Of a stretch of 64,000 bases of DNA, positions 41,461 through 49,681 are shown in pieces. A program made the translations under genes and the position numbers. The stretch comes from a virus. Every line of letters starts with the position of its first letter. Position 1 is the first letter of the stretch. The stretch covers positions 20,008 to 84,007 of IMG/VR virus record IMGVR_UViG_3300028608_000011; one strand, written 5' to 3'. Below the pieces are notes generated by a model. The model was not told the DNA's origin, searched no databases, and worked only from the letters and a program-made list of their open reading frames with translations.

Positions 41461-41879
41461 TTTAGGTACTCCTTTCTGATTCGCCGAAGCGAGGTTGCAT
41501 GGCTCAAGCCCTTCCAGGCGTAGAGCCTGGCCGAGCCGTCTGCCAAGAAGTGGATCTGCTCCGTCCAGCTGTAGGTGTAGGCACCTGACAGGCTCAGCGA
41601 CTGGTCGGCACGTTTGGCCAGCGCCAGACGAGTTTCTTCGCCGGTGCCGGCCGCAAACAGTTCGAATATTCCGCGCTGCGCCGCGGGGGTCAGCATCACG
41701 GAGCAAAAGCGCGGGTCTTTGGCAAATTCAAGCAGCTGGTCGTAGGGGATGAACTTCTCCTTTTCCCAGCGCTTTATGAATTTTTCCAATGCCTTGCGTG
41801 AACTTCTTGTAGCTGTTTCAAGCAGCGACTGGCCCGGACGTGCCGGCCAGGTAGGCTGCAATATCGTGTTGACGTCCAC
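41457..41879 (-). CDS. Protein of unknown function
   Basis: About 140 aa from GTG 41879 (GAGGAG seven bases upstream), which overlaps the upstream gene by 62 bases. Helical, basic (RSSRKALEKFIKRWEKEKF), with a C-terminal aromatic segment SGAYTYSWTEQIHFL and a basic end. No family recognised. Start uncertain: a TTG nearby is also possible. Confidence 0.65.
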   Translation of the reverse strand: MDVNTILQPTWPARPGQSLLETATRSSRKALEKFIKRWEKEKFIPYDQLLEFAKDPRFCSVMLTPAAQRGIFELFAAGTGEETRLALAKRADQSLSLSGAYTYSWTEQIHFLADGSARLYAWKGLSHATSLRRIRKEYLK

Positions 41880-42408
41880 GCTCTTGCTCCTCGGTGCGGT
41901 TCGGTACGAAGACCCAGGCCTGCACAAAGCAGCCCTGTTCGATCGGCATGACTTCAGGGTTGGCGTCCAGCACCACGATGTCGGAAGCCGCTTTGGCAAT
42001 TTCCTTGGCCCGCTCCCTCGCATCCGCCATCTTCAGCCGGTTGCGCATCACTTCAGCGTTGACCTTGAGCAGTTTGCTGAGAGGGTATTGCTGGCCGATG
42101 ACCAGCAGCAGTTCAAGATCTTGCTCGCTCAAGCCCTCCATCGGCTTGGTGCCCTTCTCGAAGAAGCGGATCAGCTCGGCCCGCCAGTATTTAGGCGACA
42201 GCTGCATGCACTTCATCAGCACCAGACACTGCTCCACTGACAGCTCGCCGTGCTTCGTCAACGGGACGACTCGAAAACCGGCGTCCTTGTCGGTGTTTAC
42301 GCGCAGCTCTGCGTAGAGCTGCGCCTCTTCCTCGGAGCTGAACTTGCCGCCCGGAGACCAGTAGCCTTTACGGCGCCACTGGATTTGATGGGTGAAAGCA
42401 CAGCTCAT
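41818..42408 (-). CDS. Protein of unknown function
   Basis: A 196-aa protein starting MSCAFTHQIQWRRKGYW in an ATGA overlap. The first half has a beta hairpin and a SSEEEAQLYAELR helix; the middle helix ERAKEIAKAASDI is followed by VVLDANPEVMPIEQGCFV. No catalytic motif recognised. Part of the translationally coupled series 39.8-44.9 kb. Confidence 0.8.
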   Translation of the reverse strand: MSCAFTHQIQWRRKGYWSPGGKFSSEEEAQLYAELRVNTDKDAGFRVVPLTKHGELSVEQCLVLMKCMQLSPKYWRAELIRFFEKGTKPMEGLSEQDLELLLVIGQQYPLSKLLKVNAEVMRNRLKMADARERAKEIAKAASDIVVLDANPEVMPIEQGCFVQAWVFVPNRTEEQERGRQHDIAAYLAGTSGPVAA

Positions 42409-42803
42409 GGTTCAACCCCAAATATCGCTTCCAGATTGTCCAGCAGTGGATAAATATCCACTCCACCGAGGAACGCCGCATCCGCTCCGACGTTTTTCAC
42501 TTTCTGCAGGGCAAACAGCAGGCTGCGAAGCGGTGCTTCATGTTCCTTGCCTATACCCTTCGGCGTTTTGGAATCGAGCAGCGCTTGAGCCTTGGCACGG
42601 TCGAGCCAGACGATGAAAGCCATCTTCTGCATCTTCATCTGGCCTAGCAGCGCGCCCATGTCATCGAGCTTTTCTTCCGTGACGAAGGTCACGTCTGCAT
42701 TCGCCCCCTTGTTGCGGCTCTGGTACTTGAGCATGCACTGATCAAGTGCCTGAATGCCGCTGTCATGATCCATCAGCACCATGTTTTGAATTGATACACC
42801 CAT
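42405..42803 (-). CDS. Protein of unknown function
   Basis: A 132-aa protein with alternating beta and alpha elements: QNMVLMDHD, VTFVTEEKL, MAFIVWLDRAKAQ, ADAAFLGGVDIYPLLDNL. It looks like a small alpha/beta fold; Met-rich. Not recognised. Lies eight bases downstream of its neighbour's stop with GAGGTGA upstream of the ATG. Confidence 0.8.
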   Translation of the reverse strand: MGVSIQNMVLMDHDSGIQALDQCMLKYQSRNKGANADVTFVTEEKLDDMGALLGQMKMQKMAFIVWLDRAKAQALLDSKTPKGIGKEHEAPLRSLLFALQKVKNVGADAAFLGGVDIYPLLDNLEAIFGVEP

Positions 42804-42811
42804 GATTCACC

Positions 42812-43291
42812 TCAGATAACGAGAGCAGGTTGAGCGGTGGTTTCATCGAAGCCGGCGTTGAGGGCCAGCACCAGGTCAATGGCACGTTCGCAGGCGTCTT
42901 CGTCGGTCAAGGGCTCGGCCGATTCGATGACGACGTAGTGGTTCAAGCTGTGGTATCCCTCGCGCGGCGGCCGCGGGTTCAGGAACTTCACCACCTTGGT
43001 CACCACGGGTTCTTCGAAGTCCCAGCAGACGATCTTGTGGAAATGGCCACCGTAGTGGTGGTTGTCGGCGTGCAGCTTGTAATCAGCTGGGTTGAAGTCC
43101 GGCATCTCTACCTGCCGCCAGTCCTCGCCGGTTTCATCCGACGGGTGAGCGTGGGCCAGGTGAGGCTTACCGTCGGTGTAATGCACGCCTTCGTTCATCC
43201 ACACCGTGCGGTAGTCAACGCCCTTGGGGGTGCCGCGGTAAACATGCAGGTGCTCGGCAACGAGCGCTTTGATCTGGTCAATCTGCAGCAT
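42812..43291 (-). CDS. Histidine-rich protein of unknown function
   Basis: A 159-aa protein unusually rich in His and aromatic residues (LAHAHPSDETGEDWRQ, HADNHHYGGHFHKIVCWDF). A metal-binding or cupin-like fold is conceivable, but no family was recognised. ATG 43291 has GGAG eight bases upstream; its start overlaps the preceding gene by 14 bases. Confidence 0.78.
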   Translation of the reverse strand: MLQIDQIKALVAEHLHVYRGTPKGVDYRTVWMNEGVHYTDGKPHLAHAHPSDETGEDWRQVEMPDFNPADYKLHADNHHYGGHFHKIVCWDFEEPVVTKVVKFLNPRPPREGYHSLNHYVVIESAEPLTDEDACERAIDLVLALNAGFDETTAQPALVI

Positions 43292-43739
43292 TTTCGGAAC
43301 TCCGCAGGTCAACAATCAGTTGGTCGATGGGGTTGCGTGGCTCGCTGTCGGCTGTGGGCAGCCCGCGGGTCACCTGTATCTCACGGATCAGGTGAGGCTG
43401 TTCTGGTGTGGACAAGGCCTTGAGCAACTTGTCCAGCGCGCTGCGATCGACCACACAAGTGGTCTGGAAGTAGCCATACTTGCGGAGAGCGTGGAACAGA
43501 GCCAAGACATCTGCATCACTAAGCGGCTCATTCTCGGCCTCTACGCACTTCAGCAGCTCCCGCATCAGGGCATTTGCCGTGGTTTTCCCAAGGTCTACAG
43601 CCTGGTGCTGGCCCTCATGGATCCGTCGCTCCTGCAGTTCATCGCACAGCAGGATTACGTCGCCGAAGCCATACGTTTGGTCGTTGTCTTCGGCAGCCGC
43701 GCGGATCGCGGCGATGTGTTTGTCACTCAGTCGTGGCAT
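43278..43739 (-). CDS. Helical protein of unknown function
   Basis: A 153-aa protein, mainly helical (KHIAAIRAAAEDND, LMRELLKCVEAENEPLSDADVLALFHALR) with an acidic end. No motif recognised. Starts within the last 17 bases of the upstream gene. Confidence 0.78.
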   Translation of the reverse strand: MPRLSDKHIAAIRAAAEDNDQTYGFGDVILLCDELQERRIHEGQHQAVDLGKTTANALMRELLKCVEAENEPLSDADVLALFHALRKYGYFQTTCVVDRSALDKLLKALSTPEQPHLIREIQVTRGLPTADSEPRNPIDQLIVDLRSSENAAD

Positions 43740-44307
43740 GTTGGTGCTCCGGGTGTCGGCTGCACTTGCAGCTGGCCAGGTATTTTTTCACCGCGGTCTT
43801 CGCTGAGACCTTGGCGGGCTGTTTCGGGATCTTGCAATCGAGGATGCACAGGCAGCCGCTCTCGAAGTAATCCCGGGTCAGTTCGTCGTCCGACTTGCGA
43901 ACCGCGAAGGCCCGTTGCACGCTGTCCAGCTCTGCTTCGCGGCCGGCGCGGTCAGTGGCACCGAACCAGCCAACCTCGCCGCTGGCCGTGAACTGCTGAA
44001 TGAACACCATGTGCTCGCGCGGGATCACCTTCCCGGCCTCGAGAATCTTCCAGCCCTCCGGTGGTGGAGGCACCGGAATGCCGTGGCGCATCGTTCGGTA
44101 TCGGCCTTTGCAGCGCATCTGGTCGCGCTCGCTGCCCCACTCAACCCACTCCCACAACGGCTTGCCGTTGCTGACCATGCACATGCCGGCGTAGCGCCGC
44201 TGCTGGCGCACCATCAGCACGCCCTTGACGTACTTCTCGTCGCCGGCCTTTGGAGTACGGCGCTCAGGGCCGTAGCTGTAGGTGATTCGGTCAATCCGCG
44301 GTTCCAT
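43723..44307 (-). CDS. Protein of unknown function with C-terminal Cys/His cluster
   Basis: A 194-aa protein. N-terminal beta-rich part (ITYSYGPERRTPKAGDEKYV, WEWVEWGSERDQM). The C-terminal about 45 residues have a cysteine-rich segment SGCLCILDCKIP...SCKCSRHPEHQH that could bind zinc. Not recognised. Overlaps both neighbours by 17 bases. Confidence 0.78.
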   Translation of the reverse strand: MEPRIDRITYSYGPERRTPKAGDEKYVKGVLMVRQQRRYAGMCMVSNGKPLWEWVEWGSERDQMRCKGRYRTMRHGIPVPPPPEGWKILEAGKVIPREHMVFIQQFTASGEVGWFGATDRAGREAELDSVQRAFAVRKSDDELTRDYFESGCLCILDCKIPKQPAKVSAKTAVKKYLASCKCSRHPEHQHATTE

Positions 44308-44563
44308 CAGGCACCTCCTGAAGTGGCGGTAGCGTGCTCACGTCAAAGTCCAGGTTCTTCAACTGCTCAAGCATTACCCGCGATTTTTCTTGCAGGGTCT
44401 TCTTGGCCTCGCGAATAGCCCCTTTTCGGAACTCATCTTTGTAGGTGCCAAGAACCTGCACGGTCAGGTTACTGCCGGTCTGGACGGTCTCGTACAGCTT
44501 GGCGAGCGCCTCCCAGTCGCAGAGCAGGTCATGAATCTTTTTGTGATTCTGCAGGGTCAGCAT
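44291..44563 (-). CDS. Small helical protein
   Basis: A 90-aa protein predicted as two or three helices (KKIHDLLCDWEALAKLYETV, KKTLQEKSRVMLEQLKNLD). No family recognised. Its start lies inside the end of the 44529 gene, so the two are translationally linked. Confidence 0.75.
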   Translation of the reverse strand: MLTLQNHKKIHDLLCDWEALAKLYETVQTGSNLTVQVLGTYKDEFRKGAIREAKKTLQEKSRVMLEQLKNLDFDVSTLPPLQEVPDGTAD

Positions 44564-44894
44564 CAGCCTTCTCCTTTTTGGCGATCACCCGGATGTCCTG
44601 ACCCCGCACCGTGAACTCGCGGTTCTTGCGCTTGGAGAGGACGCGGTACTTGTCGGCGCGCTCGTCATAGCTGACGACTTTGCCCTTGTCAGTCTCGGTG
44701 CCGACGTTCCAGGTGACCACCTGGTTGACCTCGATGTCCGGCACCGGCATACCGGCGTTGGTCAGCGCGATGTCGATCGCCTTGCGGAAGTTCTTCGAGG
44801 ACAGGTTGGTGATGTCGGTCGGCAGCTTGGCCAGCACGTCGATCTGTGCCTGGCTCAGCGCCTGCCCTTTGAAGATCATTTCGTGGTCGAGCAT
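44529..44894 (-). CDS. Small protein with SH3-like middle
   Basis: A 121-aa protein. A helical N-terminal half (LSQAQIDVLAKLP...NFRKAIDIALTNAG) is followed by a beta-rich segment (NQVVTWNVGTETDKGKVVSYDERADKYRVL) that resembles small SH3-like barrels seen in phage regulators, and a Lys-rich end. Function unknown. Confidence 0.75.
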   Translation of the reverse strand: MLDHEMIFKGQALSQAQIDVLAKLPTDITNLSSKNFRKAIDIALTNAGMPVPDIEVNQVVTWNVGTETDKGKVVSYDERADKYRVLSKRKNREFTVRGQDIRVIAKKEKADADPAESQKDS

Positions 44895-45778
44895 GGTGGA
44901 TTCTCCAGATCGTGGATTTTTTGAGTGAGGTCATCGATCTCTTCGCAGATCTCGCCATACTCACCTTCGGTGGTGTCACCGGTCATTGTGCCGTGCTGGT
45001 CAGCACGCTCCTGCAACTGGCCGCGGCGCTCCCGCAGCTGCTCAGCTGTAGGGACGTCGATCGTCCCGTACTCGCGCATGTTGCTGTTCATTCGGTCAGC
45101 GTCTTCCAAGGCCTCGGCCATCTCCTTTGGCGAGGGGATGTACTCGTCGCCGTGCACACCGTCACCGCCCGCGGCCGGATCACCCGGGGTCATTGCCGCG
45201 TCGAAACGGAACCCCACCCCGCCGGGAATGCACTCGGTGCACGCCGTTTCAATCGGCTGCCCTTCGTGATCCTTGTCGGTAGTGGTCAGCACGCGGCTAC
45301 CCTTGCAGGCTGCACAGTCCCATGTCACCGCCTCGGTGCCGGGTGAAAGCTGCGCTGGGTCACCCTTTGCAGTGACCTCGAATTCTTTCAGCTTGCTCAT
45401 GTCCATGGACAGGCTGGCCACGCTCATCTGGGCGACGACCATGGCCTGCAGAAAGTTCATCGCCCCGACCTTTTTGAAGATCAGGTGATGCAGGGATGCG
45501 CGAGCCAGCCGCCGTACTGCATCGCTGGACATACTCGCAGCGGAGTTCTCGGTCAGCCGGTTCCGGCTGTTGGGATGCAGCAAGACCGCCTTTACATCGT
45601 AACCGGTGCCCAGCTCGCTGATCGCCAAGGGACGCTGCAGGCCCTTGATACGCCCAGCCTTTGGATGCAGGGCGAATTCAAACTCCACCCCGCCGATGTT
45701 GAGCTTCCACTGATGGAAGCAGGGCACATCGACCAAGCCCGTAACGGTGCGGATTTGCACAATGCTTTTAGGTTTCAT
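44876..45778 (-). CDS. Protein with a DnaJ-like zinc ribbon
   Basis: A 300-aa protein. The central part has a two-CxxC arrangement CAACKGSRVLTTTDKDHEG...ACTECIPGG (about 155-190), like DnaJ-type CxxCxG zinc modules. The N-terminal half is mixed alpha/beta; the last about 80 residues are acidic helices (EMAEALEDADRMNSN, GEICEEIDDLTQKIHDLE). Not recognised as a whole. Coupled (ATGA) to the gene upstream. Confidence 0.8.
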   Translation of the reverse strand: MKPKSIVQIRTVTGLVDVPCFHQWKLNIGGVEFEFALHPKAGRIKGLQRPLAISELGTGYDVKAVLLHPNSRNRLTENSAASMSSDAVRRLARASLHHLIFKKVGAMNFLQAMVVAQMSVASLSMDMSKLKEFEVTAKGDPAQLSPGTEAVTWDCAACKGSRVLTTTDKDHEGQPIETACTECIPGGVGFRFDAAMTPGDPAAGGDGVHGDEYIPSPKEMAEALEDADRMNSNMREYGTIDVPTAEQLRERRGQLQERADQHGTMTGDTTEGEYGEICEEIDDLTQKIHDLENPPCSTTK

Positions 45779-46212
45779 TTCCAGTCCTTGCTATCGAGCC
45801 AGCGGTTGATGTCGTACTTCATGCTCGGGCAGACCTTGTGGTCGTCGAGCGCTGCCGCCATCCAGCCACCTACCAACAGGTCTTCGGGGCTGACAGGGTA
45901 GGCGCGACTTGGCAGGCCGAGGATCTCGACCTTGCGCGCCGTGGTGCGGTTGATCTTGCGATTGTCGATGACCGCCTGCCAGCTGGCCGCCACCTCTTGG
46001 GCGGTGGCCAGATCCGGCGCTACCTCGAAAGCCTCTCGGCCGCCGACGTCGGTGACCATGACGCCCAGCGGCACGTCGATCTGGACGTTACGCAGTGAGG
46101 ACTGGCCATGCCACCAGTCCGCGTGGCGTTTGGCTCTTTCCGGGTCGGTGAACCACTCGGTGTGGCCAGGCAGGTTGCCGTTGGTGTTGTCAGCAGTTAC
46201 ACGGATTCGCAT
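45775..46212 (-). CDS. Protein of unknown function
   Basis: A 145-aa protein, MRIRVTADNTNGNLPGHTEWF..., mixed alpha/beta with TAQEVAASWQAVIDNRKI helix and a C-terminal KYDINRWLDSKDWK. Starts 16 bases before the upstream gene ends. No family recognised. Confidence 0.78.
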   Translation of the reverse strand: MRIRVTADNTNGNLPGHTEWFTDPERAKRHADWWHGQSSLRNVQIDVPLGVMVTDVGGREAFEVAPDLATAQEVAASWQAVIDNRKINRTTARKVEILGLPSRAYPVSPEDLLVGGWMAAALDDHKVCPSMKYDINRWLDSKDWK

Positions 46213-46682
46213 GCGTCACCGCCTTTCGCTTCAACTGTCATTTCGAAACCCACGAACACCGCGCCGCTGGCGTCCATCGGCCCGCCGCTACCCTCCGCGG
46301 TGTGCTGATTGGCAAAGCCGGCCAGGTGATCCTCGAGGGCAGCCTTGGCTGCCTCGATGTTCTTGCCTTCTACGTTCACCTTGCCTACGAAGCGCAGGCT
46401 GTAGCTCAGGTGCTGCACACCCGCCACAGACGCATCGGGCTGGCAGGTGGGTTGGGCAACCACCTTCCAAGCCACGTTGTGGCCTGGCAGATCGCCCAGC
46501 ATGCAGTTGCTGGCGCAGTTGCCGTGGGGGTCAACCTGAATAGGGCCGCAGCCCTCGCAGATTGTGGATACGGCCAGCCCTTTATCCCAGCTCTCGTGAG
46601 AGGTAAGGCCCGCGAGGTCATTTTGTTCAGCCGCTTCTGGGCCGAACATGTCTTCCGTGCACTTCTTGCAAAAGTCAGCCAT
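46197..46682 (-). CDS. Zinc-ribbon protein
   Basis: A 161-aa protein with an N-terminal Cys-rich region: DFCKKCTEDMFG (4-15), then CEGCGPIQVDPHGNCASNC (about 42-60), a pattern common in small phage zinc proteins. The C-terminal half is a beta-alpha unit (LSYSLRFVGKVNVEGKNIEAAKAAL). It overlaps the methyltransferase stop by TAATG, so it is made along with that enzyme. Confidence 0.8.
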   Translation of the reverse strand: MADFCKKCTEDMFGPEAAEQNDLAGLTSHESWDKGLAVSTICEGCGPIQVDPHGNCASNCMLGDLPGHNVAWKVVAQPTCQPDASVAGVQHLSYSLRFVGKVNVEGKNIEAAKAALEDHLAGFANQHTAEGSGGPMDASGAVFVGFEMTVEAKGGDACESV

Positions 46683-48790
46683 TACGCGGTCTCCGCCATT
46701 TTGTTGTCCAGCGCCCAGCGCGGGATGTTTGCTGCTACCAGTGCCCGAGCCAATCCCGGAGGCACCGAGTTGCCTACCATGCGCACCTGTGCATGCTTGG
46801 CCAGTTTCTTGCCCATCACCACCTCGTGCTGGTAATCAGCCGGGAAGCCTTGGCAGCGGTACAGCTCGTGCGGCTCCAGCATTCGCATGCCGATGTCGAC
46901 GATCTGGTAGTCCTGCCCGTGGATGGTGACGATGCCAAAGCGCGCCTTGGCGGTGATGGTGTCCAGCGGCTCATCGCAGCTGACTGCGCCGCCGGTGCCG
47001 TAGAACTTGATTAGGAAGGCCTGCACCTCGGCAAAGTGATTGCCCTGCGCAGCGATCGCATCCAGCGGGCGGTCAAGTGACTGACCGTGCTGGCAGGTGC
47101 CTTTGAGTTTCACCAAGCTGCTGGCGACCAGCGCCGACTTGCCCCCGCCACCGGCGGTGATTGCACCCAGCGGCTCATCGGCGCCGTGGCCGACGCTGTT
47201 ACCGAAGTCGCGCTGGATATGCGCAACGTCGATGGCCTCGTTCAGATCCTGCACCGCATCGATCGGCTCCAGCGCGGCGGTCATCACCGAGTTGTGATCC
47301 TTGGAGGTGATCGTCGGCAGGGGTTTGTCCAGGTGCTGGCCGACCACACCAGTGTAATGCTTGAGCAGCGCGGCAACCTGAATGTGCCGGGCCTTGCTGG
47401 TGACCACTGACAGGGGTTCGTCGAAGCCTTTGGAGGTGTCGCCGCTGCTCTGGTGGTCGATGGTGGTGATGCAGCCCAGTTGAATCGGCTGCAGCTGGGC
47501 TTCCAGCACGCCAAGGGCGTGCGGTGCCCCTGCTGGCCGTGCTGCGCCGCCCCCGGCGGTGATCACCGGCAGAGGGGCATTGCAGCTGGCGCCGCCGGAA
47601 TCACCGCGGAACTTCATGATGGCTGCGGCGGACTGCAGTTCGGCTTCCACCACTGCAAATCGGGTGGCACCCGCCATGACGGTGTCCAGCGGCGCGTCAG
47701 CGCTCTGGCCGACGCTGTTCTGGTTGAACTTGCTCAGCGACACGGCCGTCAGCGCGGTGCCCAGCTTGCTGGTGAGGGTCTGCAGCGGCTCCTCCAGCGA
47801 CTGCCCGCGGAACTGGTCGTAGGCGTGGTTTGTCTTCACGAGGAAGGCGTCGTCACCGGCGCCGATCACGAACTTCTCGATGCCCTTGAAGATTCGCGCC
47901 AGTGTCTTGTCGGCCAGCGGCTTCTTGCGGTCGAAGATAGACGGGCACGGCAGGCTGAAGTCCAAGTTCTCGCCGGCGGTCTTCCACGGCTGCAACTTGC
48001 CCGGGTGGGCCAGGGCCAGCTTCTTCGGTGCGTGGGTAGGTTCCGGCCAGATGATTGGCAGCCCGTCCTTGCGGGCCATCAGGAAGAAGCGGTTGCGGGT
48101 GGTGGGGTCGCCGTAGTCGCAGGCGTTCAGGCCTTTCTCTTTCCACTCGACGGTGTAGCCAGCGGCGCGCAGCTGCTTGATGAACTGCTTGAAGATGCTG
48201 CCCGAACGCTTCTTGTCCGGCACCAGCGCCTGCTCCCAGTAGGGCACGTACTCGCCGGGCTCGCTGACCACTTCGTTCATCACAGGGTCGCCGTTCTTGT
48301 CCTTCTTTTTGTCATCGGCAACCAGTTTGATGACGCGGCCGGTCTTCTTGCAGCGCTTGGCTATGAGAGGGCCCCACGTCATGAATTCCTTCACGTTTTC
48401 CATGAAGAGCATGGCCATGTCGGACTGGCCGATCCACTTCTTGACGATCCAGGCCAGGCCGCGGATCGCTTTCTTCACCGGCTTCCCGCCCTTGGCCACG
48501 CTGAAGTGGGTGCAGTCAGGGCTGAACCAGCCCATCAAGGCTGGCTCGCCGTTCAACGCCGAGAGGATGTCGATGTCCCAGACCGACTCGTTGTAGTGCT
48601 TCGTCTCTGGGTGGTTCTGCTCGTGCATCATCAGCGCTTCGGCGTTGTGATTCACGGCGATGTCTGGGGAGCGGCCATTGGCCTGGGCGATGCCGGTGGA
48701 AGCACCGCCGCCACCTGCGAAGTTGTCGACGACCTTGCCGCCTATCCAGCGATACCCGGCGGGCACCGGGTAACTGTTGATGTCTCGCAT
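46682..48790 (-). CDS. DNA (cytosine-5) methyltransferase with repeat array
   Basis: A 702-aa C5 methyltransferase, transferring a methyl group from SAM to cytosine in DNA. Motif I NFAGGGGAS (about 23-31), motif IV SPDCTHFS with the catalytic Cys93, motif VI FMENV (about 130), motif VIII region DPTTRNRFFL (about 235) and motif X MVGNSVPPG near the C-terminus. Between about 325 and 640, where target recognition is expected, there are about eight repeats of about 36 aa built around (D/E)(E/K/A)PL-x-(T/A)(I/V)T. ATG 48790 has AAGGA at good spacing. Probably protects phage DNA from host restriction; no partner nuclease is adjacent. Confidence 0.92.
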   Translation of the reverse strand: MRDINSYPVPAGYRWIGGKVVDNFAGGGGASTGIAQANGRSPDIAVNHNAEALMMHEQNHPETKHYNESVWDIDILSALNGEPALMGWFSPDCTHFSVAKGGKPVKKAIRGLAWIVKKWIGQSDMAMLFMENVKEFMTWGPLIAKRCKKTGRVIKLVADDKKKDKNGDPVMNEVVSEPGEYVPYWEQALVPDKKRSGSIFKQFIKQLRAAGYTVEWKEKGLNACDYGDPTTRNRFFLMARKDGLPIIWPEPTHAPKKLALAHPGKLQPWKTAGENLDFSLPCPSIFDRKKPLADKTLARIFKGIEKFVIGAGDDAFLVKTNHAYDQFRGQSLEEPLQTLTSKLGTALTAVSLSKFNQNSVGQSADAPLDTVMAGATRFAVVEAELQSAAAIMKFRGDSGGASCNAPLPVITAGGGAARPAGAPHALGVLEAQLQPIQLGCITTIDHQSSGDTSKGFDEPLSVVTSKARHIQVAALLKHYTGVVGQHLDKPLPTITSKDHNSVMTAALEPIDAVQDLNEAIDVAHIQRDFGNSVGHGADEPLGAITAGGGGKSALVASSLVKLKGTCQHGQSLDRPLDAIAAQGNHFAEVQAFLIKFYGTGGAVSCDEPLDTITAKARFGIVTIHGQDYQIVDIGMRMLEPHELYRCQGFPADYQHEVVMGKKLAKHAQVRMVGNSVPPGLARALVAANIPRWALDNKMAETA

Positions 48791-48830
48791 CGTATATCCT
48801 TGAGACGCCACTGGGCGTCCTTGTCGTGGT
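48790..48830. repeat. Inverted repeat GACGCC-CAGT-GGCGTC in the methyltransferase leader
   Basis: A perfect 6-base-arm hairpin (48808-48823) lies about 18 bases upstream of the methyltransferase ATG, just before its Shine-Dalgarno. It could regulate translation or serve as a weak terminator for the gene before it. No U-tract. Confidence 0.4.
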
Positions 48831-49180
48831 TAAATTCCTACAGCCTTGAGCCAGCCGATAACGACCAGTCTGACTTCCTCTTTGGCTGGCATGTCCGTAA
48901 CAAGCAGATCGACCAGCCTATCCGCCAGCGACCCTTTACCTGCCTGGCTTAACAGCTCGTACCACACCACTCCGTCCCAGTCCTCTGGGTGCTCTCGGTG
49001 CATCTTGCTGATCAGTTTCAGCGCGCGCTTTGCGGCGATGTAAAACTCGCCATTATCTGACTGCGGCGTCCGGCTGATCTCGCCTTCCTGCACCAGCTCT
49101 TCCAGCTCGTTGCTGACCATCATCGCCGAGACCAAGGCGACGATGTCGTTGGTATCGACTTTAAATTGGTTGAGAATCAT
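48830..49180 (-). CDS. Helical protein of unknown function
   Basis: A 116-aa acidic-to-neutral helical protein (DIVALVSAMMVSNELEELVQEGE, FYIAAKRALKLISKMHREHPEDW). AGAGGC precedes the ATG. First gene after a gap that holds a palindrome; next to the methyltransferase gene. No family recognised. Confidence 0.8.
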   Translation of the reverse strand: MILNQFKVDTNDIVALVSAMMVSNELEELVQEGEISRTPQSDNGEFYIAAKRALKLISKMHREHPEDWDGVVWYELLSQAGKGSLADRLVDLLVTDMPAKEEVRLVVIGWLKAVGI

Positions 49181-49207
49181 GCTGTGCCTCTTTTAATCGT
49201 GCACGCA

Positions 49208-49233
49208 GATACCTCGCCAACTGGCGAAGTATC
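49208..49233. promoter_or_regulatory. 26-bp palindromic element between genes
   Basis: GATACYTCGCCA / TGGCGARGTATC, a near-perfect palindrome (one mismatch per arm) in the 82-base gap ahead of the 49180 start. Its core, TTCGCC-AGTT-GGCGAGG on the minus strand, matches the stem-loop family seen at 19330, 54196 and 62389. The symmetry also suits a dimeric repressor operator. Confidence 0.5.
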
Positions 49234-49262
49234 CTATGCAATGGGTTTGTTTGGCTAGACGG

Positions 49263-49472
49263 TTAGGAAGATTTTTCTTCCGGCTCCGGCACGACGCCGG
49301 GGATGGTGTCCATCTCGTCCATGTCGACGAAGGCGTTGAGGATCTGGCCGCAGCCTTTGCACTCAATGACCAGGTCGATCAGGGTGATGTCGTGGCAGGC
49401 TTGGCTGGCGTCCAGCGTCAGCTCACCACCGCAGGCCTTGCACTTGGTACGTTCATCCATTGGCTCGGCCAT
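49263..49472 (-). CDS. Small double-CxxC zinc protein
   Basis: A 69-aa protein with two CxxC knuckles: CKACGGELTL (about 11-20) and IECKGCGQIL (about 35-44), then a Glu/Pro-rich tail. Likely binds one zinc ion. ATG 49472 directly follows the upstream stop; the longer in-frame extension lies inside that gene. Confidence 0.75.
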   Translation of the reverse strand: MAEPMDERTKCKACGGELTLDASQACHDITLIDLVIECKGCGQILNAFVDMDEMDTIPGVVPEPEEKSS

Positions 49473-49474
49473 GA

Positions 49475-49678
49475 TTACTCCCCGTCGTCTTCTACAAAGA
49501 ACGATCCGCACTTGTTGCCGTTGATGTCGCGGATCGGCACTTCACCGTCCGGGTAATCCTGGTTCTCGATGCGCAGCGCGACATCCCGCAGAATGCGGGC
49601 AATCTCGCTGGCAGCAGCGTCCTCCTCGAACGCCGCGTTGCCATTGGTTTCCACGTTGACGCTGATTTTGACTGCCAT
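49475..49678 (-). CDS. Small protein of unknown function
   Basis: A 67-aa protein, MAVKISVNVETNGNAAFEED, with a helix AASEIARILRDVALRIEN followed by a DGEVPIRDINGNKCGSFFVE strand. This short alpha/beta layout is common in small phage proteins but no function is known. GGTGAAT before ATG. Confidence 0.78.
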   Translation of the reverse strand: MAVKISVNVETNGNAAFEEDAAASEIARILRDVALRIENQDYPDGEVPIRDINGNKCGSFFVEDDGE

Positions 49679-49681
49679 GAT

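Noticed and set aside
47453-48952. 499-codon plus-strand frame over the methyltransferase
   Set aside because: Antisense to a clear C5 methyltransferase; its length reflects GC bias.
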